From contig DATAXV010000228.1 in NCBI GenBank assembly GCA_036272915.1, forward strand, positions 1 to 28,340: a DNA stretch of 28,340 bases. Reading direction: 5' to 3'. The translations under genes were made by a program, and so were the position numbers. Below, one piece after another: positions 1 through 7,109 of the stretch. The DNA comes from DATAXV01 sp036272915. Lineage in GTDB: Bacteria > Chloroflexota > Dormibacteria > Dormibacterales > Dormibacteraceae. Below the pieces are notes generated by a model. That model searched no databases. It saw only the letters and a program-made list of their open reading frames with translations, and was not told the DNA's origin. The number at the start of each line of letters is the position of its first letter. Within the stretch, counting starts at the first letter, position 1.

Positions 1-285
1 CAGCCCGGGCGCCCGGTTGAGGTTGTTGCTGACCATCAGCCCCAGCCGCAGCCGCTCGGTCCGGGCGGCCAGCGCCGAGAGCAGCGTCCAGCCCTCCAGC
101 AGAGGCGTCGTGGGATCTCCGTGCAGGGGCATGAGGTGATCCCAGAGCCAGGCCGACTCGATCTCCGGAACCCGGTCGGCCTCGGCCCAGACCCGGGCGA
201 TGTCCTCGTAGCCGACCCCCATCGGCGTGGTCTTGATGCCGAAGCTGATCCGGTCGGAAGATATCGTTTGTCGACTAACATTCAT
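1..285 (-). CDS. LLM-class flavin (F420-type) oxidoreductase, 5' part only
   Basis: Only the first 95 residues are inside the window; the gene runs off the left edge. The translation has the luciferase-like start of the family: a beta strand ending in FGIKT, then a WAEADRVPEIESAWLWDH segment, then EGWTLLSALAARTERLRLGLMV. This is the N-terminal part of the TIM barrel that binds F420 or FMN. It is clearly homologous to the complete gene at 19084-19959, sharing the VPEIE, GDP and EGWTLLSALAA blocks. The ATG at 285 lies 3 bp after the MarR stop codon, with no strong Shine-Dalgarno site, so translation is probably coupled to the repressor gene. The substrate cannot be inferred. Family assignment is firm; the choice of F420 over FMN is inference. 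Confidence 0.85.
   Translation of the reverse strand, partial: MNVSRQTISSDRISFGIKTTPMGVGYEDIARVWAEADRVPEIESAWLWDHLMPLHGDPTTPLLEGWTLLSALAARTERLRLGLMVSNNLNRAPGL
263..282. promoter_or_regulatory. Candidate second MarR operator over the LLM gene start
   Basis: The core GTTTGTCGACTAAC at 266-279 is a near-perfect palindrome (12 of 14 positions). The 20 bp here match the palindrome at the marR start in 14 of 20 positions, including an identical GACTAAC. It covers codons 2-8 of the LLM gene. A repressor bound here could act as a roadblock or regulate an internal start. Inference from similarity only. Confidence 0.4.
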
Positions 286-288
286 CGC

Positions 289-729
289 CTAATGATATGA
301 GGACCGGACGTCGCGTCGCTTCAGGTTGCCCTGGACGCGGCGCAGCAGGACCAGCAGGTGATCACGATCGGCGGCGTCCAGTCCCTCCAGCGACTCCTCG
401 GTCAGCTCGTCCATCACCGCGGTCACCGGGGCGCGCAGCGCCCGGCCCGCGTCGGTGAGGCGGATCCGGACCAGGCGCCGGTCCGAGTCGTCGCGCTCCC
501 GCCGGACGAGCCCGGCGCGCTCCAGCCGCTGGGCCGAAACGGTGACGGTCGCGGTCTCGCAGCCCCGCCGGCGGGCGATCTCACCGGGAGCGAGACCGTC
601 CTCCTCCCACAGGTAGGCGAGGACGAACTCCTGGCCGGCGTGCAGCCCGTGCCGCCGCAGCAACTCGTCGTCGCGGACGCGGTGCAGGAGCCCGACGGCG
701 GCGATGGTGGAGTGGAACCCTTCGATCAT
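289..729 (-). CDS. MarR family transcriptional repressor
   Basis: A 146-residue protein of the usual MarR length. The winged helix-turn-helix spans about residues 45-95: the recognition region is LAPGEIARRRGCETATVTVSAQRLERAGLV and the wing carries the family signature RDDSDRRLVRIRLTDAG. Flanking helices (about 1-40 and 100-140) would form the dimer interface. It is the first gene of a two-gene unit with the LLM oxidoreductase, 3 bp apart. The ATG at 729 has no visible Shine-Dalgarno site and sits inside a palindrome, so the transcript may be leaderless and autoregulated. The ligand is unknown but is plausibly a substrate of the oxidoreductase. Confidence 0.9.
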   Translation of the reverse strand: MIEGFHSTIAAVGLLHRVRDDELLRRHGLHAGQEFVLAYLWEEDGLAPGEIARRRGCETATVTVSAQRLERAGLVRRERDDSDRRLVRIRLTDAGRALRAPVTAVMDELTEESLEGLDAADRDHLLVLLRRVQGNLKRRDVRSSYH

Positions 730-744
730 TAGGGGACTAACGAT
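725..744. promoter_or_regulatory. Candidate MarR operator at the marR start codon
   Basis: ATCATTAG, 4 bp, then CTAACGAT form an imperfect palindrome with one mismatch per 8-bp arm. This size and symmetry are typical of MarR sites. It overlaps the marR start codon. The arm CTAATGAT recurs exactly at 289-296, between marR and the LLM gene, and GACTAAC recurs at 273-279. Confidence 0.5.
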
Positions 745-835
745 AGCGACCCACTGTCCTCGCGACCGCCTCCGAGCGCATGAGTCTCCACGATTTTCGC
801 GGCACGAGAACGCCCACGTTTTTATTTCTCGGAGC

Positions 836-841
836 TATACT
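836..841 (+). promoter_or_regulatory. Candidate -10 element (TATACT)
   Basis: TATACT lies in an AT-rich patch about 30 bp before the zinc-finger/HTH gene. A start site about 7 bp downstream would give a leader of roughly 22 nt containing the GGGAG ribosome site. No good -35 is visible. Two direct copies of CCCACGT, at 813-819 and 844-850, flank it. Confidence 0.4.
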
Positions 842-870
842 TCCCCACGTAATTCAATGGGAGTGAAGAT

Positions 871-1686
871 ATGGCGAACGTTGCCGGACTGACCGTGTGC
901 GAGGTCTGCGGGCAGGCTCTTCCCGCTCAGACAGGTCGCGGACGACGACGAAGGTTCTGCGGTTCGGCATGTCGAGATGCGGCCCGGCGCCTGCGGCAAC
1001 GTAGCGATCGTTCCGGTGATGTCAACGAAACGTTGACTAAGGGTGATCGCAAGGTATATCTTGACGATCGTGCCATGCCGAGCGAGGATCCGGTCCTCGG
1101 TGACGTCTTTCGCGCCACGTCGCGCCTCCTCGATGAGTCCTCGGGTCGGGGATCACCGCTGCGGCTCGTGGCGATGACGCAGGAGCTCTCCGCGGCCGCC
1201 GAATCGGCTGTGCAGCTGGCGGTCGATCGGGCCAGGGCGGCCGGGCACAGCTGGCGGGATGTCGGTGATGTGCTCGGGACCACGCGGCAGGCGGCCTTCC
1301 AGCGGTTCGGGCACCCGGTCCACCCGCGAACGGGAGCGCCCTTGAGCCGCGAGATCCCGGAGGGTGCGGCGGACCGGGCGGCCGCGATCTTCAGGTGGCA
1401 TCAAGAGACCCGCTGGGAGAGGATCATCGCCGAACTGGACGACGCGATGCGTGCCCGCCTGCACGCTGCCGAGATGGCGCGAGCCTGGACGGAGCTGGCC
1501 AGCATGTTCGGCCGGCTGGAGCGCATCGGCACGCCGTTCGGACGCAGGGTCGGCGAGGACACGGTGGTCGAGGTCCCCCTTCACTTCGAAGCCGGCGACG
1601 CGAGAGGGCTGGCGCGCTTCTCCGCCGACGGCAGGGTCGCCGGCCTCGCGATTCGACCTGCCGGGCTGGAGAGGACCCCGAGTTGA
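871..1686 (+). CDS. Zinc-finger / helix-turn-helix protein with DUF3887-like C-terminus
   Basis: A 271-residue protein. Residues 10-34 hold a small Cys4 zinc-binding motif (C10, C13, C30, C34) followed by a basic stretch. Residues 127-146 (SWRDVGDVLGTTRQAAFQRF) look like a helix-turn-helix of a type common in actinobacterial proteins. Residues about 170-265 resemble a DUF3887-type domain, ending in a strand with GRVAGLAIRP. GGGAG ends 8 bp before the ATG. Residues 50-68 are coded by an unusually AT-rich stretch holding a palindrome and promoter-like hexamers, and an ATG at 1075 could start a shorter form lacking the zinc finger. Likely a DNA-binding regulator; the target is unknown. Confidence 0.75.
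   Translation: MANVAGLTVCEVCGQALPAQTGRGRRRRFCGSACRDAARRLRQRSDRSGDVNETLTKGDRKVYLDDRAMPSEDPVLGDVFRATSRLLDESSGRGSPLRLVAMTQELSAAAESAVQLAVDRARAAGHSWRDVGDVLGTTRQAAFQRFGHPVHPRTGAPLSREIPEGAADRAAAIFRWHQETRWERIIAELDDAMRARLHAAEMARAWTELASMFGRLERIGTPFGRRVGEDTVVEVPLHFEAGDARGLARFSADGRVAGLAIRPAGLERTPS
1021..1060 (+). promoter_or_regulatory. Possible internal promoter with overlapping palindrome
   Basis: GTCAACG-AAA-CGTTGAC (1021-1037) is a perfect inverted repeat. TTGACT (1033-1038) and TATATC (1055-1060), 16 bp apart, match -35 and -10 hexamers. All lie inside the zinc-finger/HTH gene, 15 bp before an in-frame ATG at 1075. Function is inferred only. Confidence 0.35.
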
Positions 1687-1725
1687 GCTCGGCCAGGCAA
1701 CGGTCACGACGCGCGCCGGGACTGA

Positions 1726-1760
1726 CCGGCCGATCGGCTGTCGCGCACCCGATCGGCCGG
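1726..1760 (+). terminator. Perfect 12-bp hairpin after the zinc-finger/HTH gene
   Basis: CCGGCCGATCGG and its exact reverse complement are separated by an 11-nt loop, 40 bp after the stop codon at 1686. No U-tract follows. It separates this gene from the small membrane-protein gene at 1823. Confidence 0.5.
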
Positions 1761-1822
1761 CGCTGCCCCTGCCCCACCGGCGATGCGGCGTCGCGCGACC
1801 CGAAGAACCCGAAGGAGCGACG

Positions 1823-1993
1823 ATGAGATTCAACCATCCCCGGGACTGGTTCGGTCCCAGGCAGTACGGGCGGGGCATCGGCCCTCGAACCTGGGAGGGC
1901 TGGCTGATCTCGCTACTGCTGCCCCTGGGCCTCGTGATCCTGTTCACGGTCACCGGCCAGGGCCACTGGGGTCCGACCGGGTTCCATCCTTAG
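1823..1993 (+). CDS. Small single-pass membrane protein (56 aa)
   Basis: ATG at 1823 is preceded by GAAGGAG (1811-1817) at good spacing. The 56-residue product has a polar, aromatic and basic N-terminus (about residues 1-25), one hydrophobic helix (WLISLLLPLGLVILFTV, about residues 28-44) and a short tail. I do not recognise a family. It lies after a hairpin and ends just before the convergent enolase-superfamily gene, so it is probably expressed alone or by read-through. The strong ribosome site and clear membrane helix support it as a real gene. Confidence 0.6.
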   Translation: MRFNHPRDWFGPRQYGRGIGPRTWEGWLISLLLPLGLVILFTVTGQGHWGPTGFHP

Positions 1994-1998
1994 GCGAA

Positions 1999-3183
1999 TC
2001 AGCCGACGGCGTGCCTCCTCGCCACCGCCTCGTTTAGGTCGTGGCCAAGTCCGGGGCGGCTCGATGGGATCAAATAGCCCTCCCGCCACTCCAGCGGCGT
2101 CTCCAGCAGCTCGCCGTGGAACCACTTGAACTGCTCGATCGACTCCATGATCAGGAAGTTCGGGCAGCAGGTCGCGATCTGCACCGAGGCGGCGCCGATC
2201 AGCGGACCGCCATAGACGTGGGGCGAGATCTGAAGGTAGTGGGCCTCGGCCATGGCCGCGATCTTCTTGGTCTCCAGGATGCCGCCGACCTGGCCGACGT
2301 CGAGGTTGAAGATGGCCGCCGCCTGATGCTGGATCAGGCGGGCGAAGTCGTACTTGGTGGTCAGCCGCTCGCCGGTGGTGATGGGGATGCTCGTTCCCCG
2401 CGCGACCAGCGCCATCTCGGCCATGTTCTCGGGCGGGACCGGCTCCTCGAACCAGAGCGGGTCGAAGGGCTCCAGCCGCTTGGCCAGGCGGATGGCGCCG
2501 GCTGCGGTCATCTGCCCGTGGGTCCCGATCAGGATGTCGCAGGTGCTGCCCACCGCCCGGCGGATCTGGCGGGTCACCTCCTCGGCGGTGTCGAGCGCCG
2601 AGAGCGAGTACTGGACGGGGATGATCTGGCCGAGGCCCTGCGACTCGCTCACACCGCTGGCGAAGGGGTCGAGCTTGACGCCGGTGAAGCCCTGGTCGGC
2701 GTAGTGCTTCGCCCGCTCCGCCACCCGCTCCGGCTGCATCCATAGGTCGTGGGTGCTGAGCCCCGCCGACTCGTCGGGGTAGATGTAGGTGTAGGTCCGG
2801 ACGCGGTCGCGGACGGCGCCGCCGAGAAGCCGGTAGACCGGGCAGCCGGCGTCCTTGCCGACGATGTCCCAGCAGGCGATCTCGATGCCGCTGATCAGCG
2901 AGAGCTTGGTCTGCTCCGGGTAATGGCTGTAGCCCGCCCTGGCGTAGAGCTTCTCCCAGAGCAGCTCCACGTCGTGGGGATCGTGGCCGAGCAGCCGGGT
3001 CTTGACCAGGTCCTCGGCCAGCCCGGCCAGGACGGTCGGGGTGAAGCCGGAGGCCAGGGTCATGATCTCGCCGTAGCCGCTGATCTGGGCGTCGGTGTCG
3101 AGGCGGAGGAATATCCAGTGGTGGCCACCTCGCTGCGGTGCCGGGACCTCGACCACGAACGTTTCGATGCCGGTGATCTTCAT
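1999..3183 (-). CDS. Mandelate racemase/muconate lactonizing (enolase superfamily) enzyme
   Basis: A 394-residue protein of normal length, starting MKITGIETFVVEVP after GGGAGG at ideal spacing. The N-terminal capping domain covers about residues 1-125 and the barrel follows. Barrel motifs resemble the galactonate/mannonate dehydratase side of the superfamily: GVKLDPF (168-174), WFEEPVPPEN (244-253, metal ligand Glu), ITTGERL (268-274, second Glu) and SPHVYGGPL (320-328, His base). The third metal-ligand segment reads GTHGQ (220-224), where galactonate dehydratase has DFHGR, so the usual Asp appears to be Gly. An acid-sugar dehydratase is the best guess. It could act with the sugar importer far downstream, but nothing links them directly. 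Confidence 0.85.
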   Translation of the reverse strand: MKITGIETFVVEVPAPQRGGHHWIFLRLDTDAQISGYGEIMTLASGFTPTVLAGLAEDLVKTRLLGHDPHDVELLWEKLYARAGYSHYPEQTKLSLISGIEIACWDIVGKDAGCPVYRLLGGAVRDRVRTYTYIYPDESAGLSTHDLWMQPERVAERAKHYADQGFTGVKLDPFASGVSESQGLGQIIPVQYSLSALDTAEEVTRQIRRAVGSTCDILIGTHGQMTAAGAIRLAKRLEPFDPLWFEEPVPPENMAEMALVARGTSIPITTGERLTTKYDFARLIQHQAAAIFNLDVGQVGGILETKKIAAMAEAHYLQISPHVYGGPLIGAASVQIATCCPNFLIMESIEQFKWFHGELLETPLEWREGYLIPSSRPGLGHDLNEAVARRHAVG

Positions 3184-3292
3184 CGAGCGCCTCCCTGATG
3201 ACGTGTGCGCCGGAACCCTACCCAGCATCGCAGAAGCGAGGACGGCAGCCCAGGGAGGTGCACGCGTCCGGGGCGCCGATACCCTGAGCACC

Positions 3293-4452
3293 GTGGATCC
3301 GAGCGCCCGTGCCATCCTCGAGATCGGGCTGCTCGTGCTCCTGGCCGTCGCCGCCGGCTGGGGGGGCGCGCCGCATCGGGCTGCCCGCCATCGCCGGCTA
3401 CCTCGCCGCCGGGCTCGTCGTCTCCCCCTTCACGCCGGGACCGGTCGCCAACCACGACCAGCCGAGCTGCTCGCCGACGTCGGCGTGGTCCTCCTCCTCT
3501 TCGAGGTCGGCGTCGACGTCACCCAGCACCACCTGCGGCGCGGCGGCCTGGCCTGGGCGGCACCGGTCCAGGTCGTCCTCACCACCGCCATCGTCGCCGG
3601 CGCGACCTTTGCGCTGGGGGTGCCGCCCCGCGGCGCGATCCTGATCGGACTCGCCATCGCCTTCTCGTCGAGCGTCGTCGTCGTCAACATCATCCGCAGC
3701 CATCGCCGCACCAACCAGCCGCGCCACCGAGGAGGCGCTGCTCGGTTGGAGTGTGCTCCAGGACCTCACCGGGGTCGTCCTGACCAGCGTCGTGCTGGCC
3801 GCGATCGGCCTCTCCGATCGTCCGGCCGCGCTCCAGCTCGGGGGTCTCGTCGTCTTCGCCGCGATCGCCGTGGCCGCCGCCTGGCTCCTCCCCCGCGTCC
3901 TCCGGCTGCTGCGCGAGCAGCACGACCACTTCCTCATGGTCTCGGTCGCCGCCGCGCTGGCCCTGGCCGGGGTCGGGGCGCGGTTCTTCGGGATCCCGCT
4001 CGCCCTCTCCGCCTTCGTCTCCGGGCTGGCCGTCGCCGAGAGCCCCGTCATGGCCGAGGCCAGACGCCGCCCTCCTGCCCTTCCGGGACCTCTTCGCCGT
4101 CCTCTTCTTCGTCGCCGTCGGCACCCTGATCGATCCCGCCGCGATACCTGGCGCGCTGGCCTGGTTCGCCCTGATCCTCGTCGCCCTCGTCGTCACCAAG
4201 GTGGGCGTCGTATTCGGCCTGACCCGGCTGCTCAGGCTGCCCGGCGTCAACCGCTGGCAGATGGCGATCGGCCTCGGCCAGGTCGGCGAGTTCAGCTTCG
4301 TCGTCGGCACGCTGGGCGTGTCGAGGGGGTTCGTGCCGCCCTCGCTCTACACCGGTCTGCTGCTGGCGATGGCGGTCAGCATCGCGGCCACGGCGACGCT
4401 CGCGCGCGTCATCGGGAAGGTCGGGCGGACGTCACCGGAGGCGGAGGCGTGA
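3293..4452 (+). pseudogene. Cation:proton antiporter (CPA2/Kef type), frameshifted
   Basis: Reading across frames reconstructs a CPA2-type transporter. It starts at GTG 3293 (ARAILEIGLLVLLAVAAG), continues RIGLPAIAGYLAAGLVVSP and LLADVGVVLLLFEVGVDV, then SSSVVVVNII, then EEALLGWSVLQDLTGVV, then FRDLFAVLFFVAVGTLID, and ends QMAIGLGQVGEFSFVVGTLG. The frame changes four times, near 3362 (in a run of seven G), 3458, 3711 and 4072; three look like one extra base and one like a missing base. No other long gene here is broken like this. Either it is a recently decayed gene or the sequence has clustered indel errors. If intact it would encode a roughly 385-residue membrane transporter without the RCK/TrkA-N tail. 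Confidence 0.8.
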
Positions 4453-4533
4453 GGTGCCCACGAGGCGATGGCCGTGGCGCGGCGGGCAGGGCGACCGCAT
4501 CCGCGTGGTGCTCCGCTCTCACGGAACCGGCCC

Positions 4534-6222
4534 TCAGGCGAAGGCCAGGTACTGGTGGACGGCCCGGACGGCGGAGGAACCCTCGCCGACGGCCGCCGCG
4601 ACCCGCTTGGTGGAGCCCGACCGCAGATCGCCAACGGCGAACAGGCCCGGATGGTTCGTCTCGAACGGAAGCGGCAGCCGGGCCAGCGCCTCCCACCCCT
4701 CACCCAGGTGATCCGGGCCCAGCGAGAGGTCGGTGAGCACGAACCCTCGCCCGTCCAGGGCCGCGCAGCCGGAGAGCCAGCCCGAGGACGGCGCCGCGCC
4801 GATGAAGGAGAACAGTCCCGCGCATTCGACGACCACCTCGCCGTCCGGCCCCCTGAGGCGGACCGCGCGCATGGTCTCCTCTCCCTCCAGAGCGACGACG
4901 CTTGTCTCCGCTCTGAGAGCGATGAGAGGGTCCGCCTCGATGCGGTCCATCAGGTAGCGCGACATGCTCTTGCTCAGGTCCGCCCCCCGGATGACGAGGG
5001 TGACGGCGCAGCCGCACTGGCCGAGGAAGATCGCCGCCTGGCCGGCGGAGTTGCCGCCGCCGACGACGGTGACCGGTCCCGCCCCGCACATGCGGGCCTC
5101 CATCTCGGTGGCGGCGTAGTAGACGCCATTGCCCTCGAACTCGCTCAGGCGCGAGGCTTCCAGCCGCCGGTAGGCGGCACCGGTCGCCGCGATCACCGCA
5201 CGGCCGGAGACCTCGCTTCCGTCGCTCAGGCGGACGACCAGGTACCCGGTCTGGTTGCGAAGCGAGACCGCCGTGCACGGGGCCGTGAGGGTCGCCCCGA
5301 ACTTTTCCGCCTGGGCCACCGCCCGCTGGGTCAGCTCCGCACCGGACACGCCCATCGGAAAACCGAGGTAGTTCTCGATCCGAGAGCTCATCCCGGCCTG
5401 CCCGCCGGGGGCGGTCATATCGACACCGAGGGTGCGCAGCCCCTCCGAGGCGCCGTACACCGCGGCGGCCAGACCGGCCGGGCCACCTCCCACCACGACC
5501 AGGTCGAAGTGGCGGTCCGGCAGGCTCTCCACCGTCAGCCCGAGATAGCTCGCCAGCTCTCCAGGAGTGGGCCGCCGCAGCACCGACCCGGTGACGATGA
5601 CGACCGGGAGCTCGATCGCGGACATCCCCAACTCGCGGAGCATGGCCTCCACGTGCGGGTCCTGATCCGAGTCCAGCCACTCGTGGGGCACTCGGGTCCG
5701 GGTCAGGACCTCCCGGATCCGAAGCGACTCCGGCGAGAAGTGCGATCCGATCACCCGGATCGCGGCCGCGGCCTCGGTCATGAGCAGGATTCGCCGGGCC
5801 ACGAACCCGGCCAGGATGATGTCGCCGAGACGGGGGTGCGTCGCCATCATCGGTCGCAGTCGATCGCGGGCGACGACGACGACCTCGCCTGATCTCACGA
5901 CTCTGGCCGACACCAGGACCCGGAGCCCGCTGAGCATGTTCAGCTCGCCGAGAAAGCCTCCGGGGCCATGGTGGGTGATCAGGGTCTCGCCACCATCGCC
6001 CGAGACCACGATGTCGACCTCGGCGCTGGTCACGGCGAAGAAGTCGTAGGTGAGGTCACCCTCGCGATAGAGGTAGTCCCCGGCGTCGACCTGGCGTCGC
6101 TGGCCGAGGTCGCTGATCAGAGCCAGATCCGCCGGATCCAGCGTCGGAACGCCGCCGCCTGGTCTGACATGTCGCCGACCCTCCCAAGCTGCTGACCACC
6201 GGCGAGCACAGTCAACCATCAT
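4534..6222 (-). CDS. cNMP-binding domain / FAD-dependent thioredoxin-reductase-like oxidoreductase
   Basis: About 562 residues in three parts. A cyclic-nucleotide-binding (CRP-like) domain covers about 27-125, including GDYLYREGD and GGFLGELNML. A glutaredoxin/thioredoxin-like segment without CxxC covers about 153-230 (RVIGSHFSPES, then LPVVIVTG). A thioredoxin-reductase-like flavoprotein domain follows from about 238, with the FAD motif VVGGGPAGLAA, the NAD(P)H motif VVGGGNSAGQAA and the C-terminal FAD motif GLFAVGDLRSG. The redox CxxC of true thioredoxin reductase is missing: the segment before the second nucleotide motif reads YYAATEMEARMCG. This architecture is known in actinobacteria and relatives. 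The start is uncertain; the frame is open to 6336, but that extension crosses strong hairpins, so one of the two ATGs at 6217-6222 is preferred. Confidence 0.85.
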   Translation of the reverse strand: MMVDCARRWSAAWEGRRHVRPGGGVPTLDPADLALISDLGQRRQVDAGDYLYREGDLTYDFFAVTSAEVDIVVSGDGGETLITHHGPGGFLGELNMLSGLRVLVSARVVRSGEVVVVARDRLRPMMATHPRLGDIILAGFVARRILLMTEAAAAIRVIGSHFSPESLRIREVLTRTRVPHEWLDSDQDPHVEAMLRELGMSAIELPVVIVTGSVLRRPTPGELASYLGLTVESLPDRHFDLVVVGGGPAGLAAAVYGASEGLRTLGVDMTAPGGQAGMSSRIENYLGFPMGVSGAELTQRAVAQAEKFGATLTAPCTAVSLRNQTGYLVVRLSDGSEVSGRAVIAATGAAYRRLEASRLSEFEGNGVYYAATEMEARMCGAGPVTVVGGGNSAGQAAIFLGQCGCAVTLVIRGADLSKSMSRYLMDRIEADPLIALRAETSVVALEGEETMRAVRLRGPDGEVVVECAGLFSFIGAAPSSGWLSGCAALDGRGFVLTDLSLGPDHLGEGWEALARLPLPFETNHPGLFAVGDLRSGSTKRVAAAVGEGSSAVRAVHQYLAFA

Positions 6223-6285
6223 GCGGCGGTCAGCCGGGGTTTCGCGAAGGCTTGAACGGGGATCTCGCCGATCAGGGCTGAGGTG

Positions 6286-6326
6286 CTCCCTCCGGCCGCC
6301 ATCCGCGTGGCGGCGGCCGGAGGGAG
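6286..6326 (-). terminator. Perfect 15-bp hairpin
   Basis: CTCCCTCCGGCCGCC (6286-6300) pairs exactly with 6312-6326 across an 11-nt loop. It lies downstream of the DUF4013-like gene and upstream of the cNMP/FAD gene on the same strand. No U-tract follows, so it may be a U-less terminator or a processing/attenuation structure. Confidence 0.55.
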
Positions 6327-6336
6327 GCGGAGACAT

Positions 6337-6356
6337 GCCCGTCGCCTGCGACGGGC
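6337..6356 (-). terminator. Perfect 8-bp hairpin with tetraloop
   Basis: GCCCGTCG, CCTG, CGACGGGC, about 20 nt after the stop of the DUF4013-like gene and 10 nt before the larger hairpin at 6286-6326. The two form a tandem pair. Confidence 0.5.
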
Positions 6357-6375
6357 GGTGCCCCCGGCTTAGGGA

Positions 6376-7008
6376 CTACGAGGCGGTCGAGGCCTGGTCG
6401 CCGGGGTCGCCGGGGCCGCCCTGGACCTGCGCTCCGCCCGACTGCTGCTCGAACCAGGCCACGGCGCCGGCGGTGATCGCCGATCCGTAGGGGATCGTGA
6501 AGATCAGGCCGACCAGGCAGACGATCGCGCCCGCCCCGGCGATGACGGAGCCGACGAAGATGATCAACCCGGCGATGATCGCGTTGCTCGGGTTGGCCAT
6601 CGTGGCCCTCCAGATCTCCCCGAAGTCAAATCCGGCGGAGAACCCGCGGCGGTAGACGAGGAGGATCAGCGCCGCCGAGACGAAGAGCAGAAGCACCCGG
6701 AGGACGAGCTCGACGAAGTCTCCCAGCCCGTGAAGCCCGGCCCGGTCGATGATCCCGCCGACGGCGCCGAAGACCAGCGAGTAGATGAAGAAGACGCCGA
6801 AGATCCCGATACCCCGACCGAGATGAAAGCCGGCCGGAGCGAGCTCGTGGTTTCCCGCCCGGTAGTTGTCGAGCGTGATCATCATCCAGCCGGCGGTCGC
6901 GATCCAGCCGATGATGGGGATGATCGTGATCAGTCCCTGGACCAGCAGCCGGCCAACCCAGTCCTGACCCTGGAAGGGCCAGCCGAAGCTTTCGCCGATG
7001 CTGTTCAT
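6376..7008 (-). CDS. DUF4013-like polytopic membrane protein
   Basis: A 210-residue protein with about five hydrophobic segments: around 23-46 (LITIIPIIGWIATAGWMMI), 68-88, 100-118, 142-165 and 168-185. The first loop, with the paired IPIIGW motif and an amphipathic polar stretch after it, resembles DUF4013 proteins. The C-terminus is a Gly/Gln/Pro-rich tail. A GAGG site precedes the ATG at 7008. The ATG overlaps the stop of a possible 34-residue upstream frame (ATGA). Two hairpins follow the stop. The function of this family is unknown. Confidence 0.75.
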   Translation of the reverse strand: MNSIGESFGWPFQGQDWVGRLLVQGLITIIPIIGWIATAGWMMITLDNYRAGNHELAPAGFHLGRGIGIFGVFFIYSLVFGAVGGIIDRAGLHGLGDFVELVLRVLLLFVSAALILLVYRRGFSAGFDFGEIWRATMANPSNAIIAGLIIFVGSVIAGAGAIVCLVGLIFTIPYGSAITAGAVAWFEQQSGGAQVQGGPGDPGDQASTAS

Positions 7009-7109
7009 GAGTCGCCTCGCTGCTGTCGCCCGGCGGTCACGGGCGCGGCCGCTCTCCGGCCCTCTGAACGGTCGTGTCGGCGCGGTGCGCGCCGGCGGTT
7101 GCTGGACAT
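7005..7109 (-). CDS. Possible short Arg-rich leader ORF (34 aa)
   Basis: ATG 7109 (or GTG 7115) lies after AGGAGG at 7120-7125. The frame encodes a strongly basic, Arg-rich peptide (MSSNRRRAPRRHDRSEGRR then a short tail). Its TGA overlaps the ATG of the DUF4013-like gene by the 4-nt ATGA pattern, the usual sign of translational coupling. I recognise no family, and the composition could also arise from GC-rich noncoding DNA. The rest of the gap, 7110-7313, shows no other gene. Confidence 0.3.
   Translation of the reverse strand: MSSNRRRAPRRHDRSEGRRAAAPVTAGRQQRGDS

Noticed and set aside
3184..3315. Extended start of the enolase-superfamily gene
   Set aside because: MKITGIETF with GGGAGG at ideal spacing is the family-typical start; the extension has no support.
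6223..6336. N-terminal extension of the cNMP/FAD oxidoreductase
   Set aside because: The extra residues are Arg/Pro-rich, are unlike the family and would be encoded by a perfect 15-bp hairpin. The downstream ATG pair is a better start.
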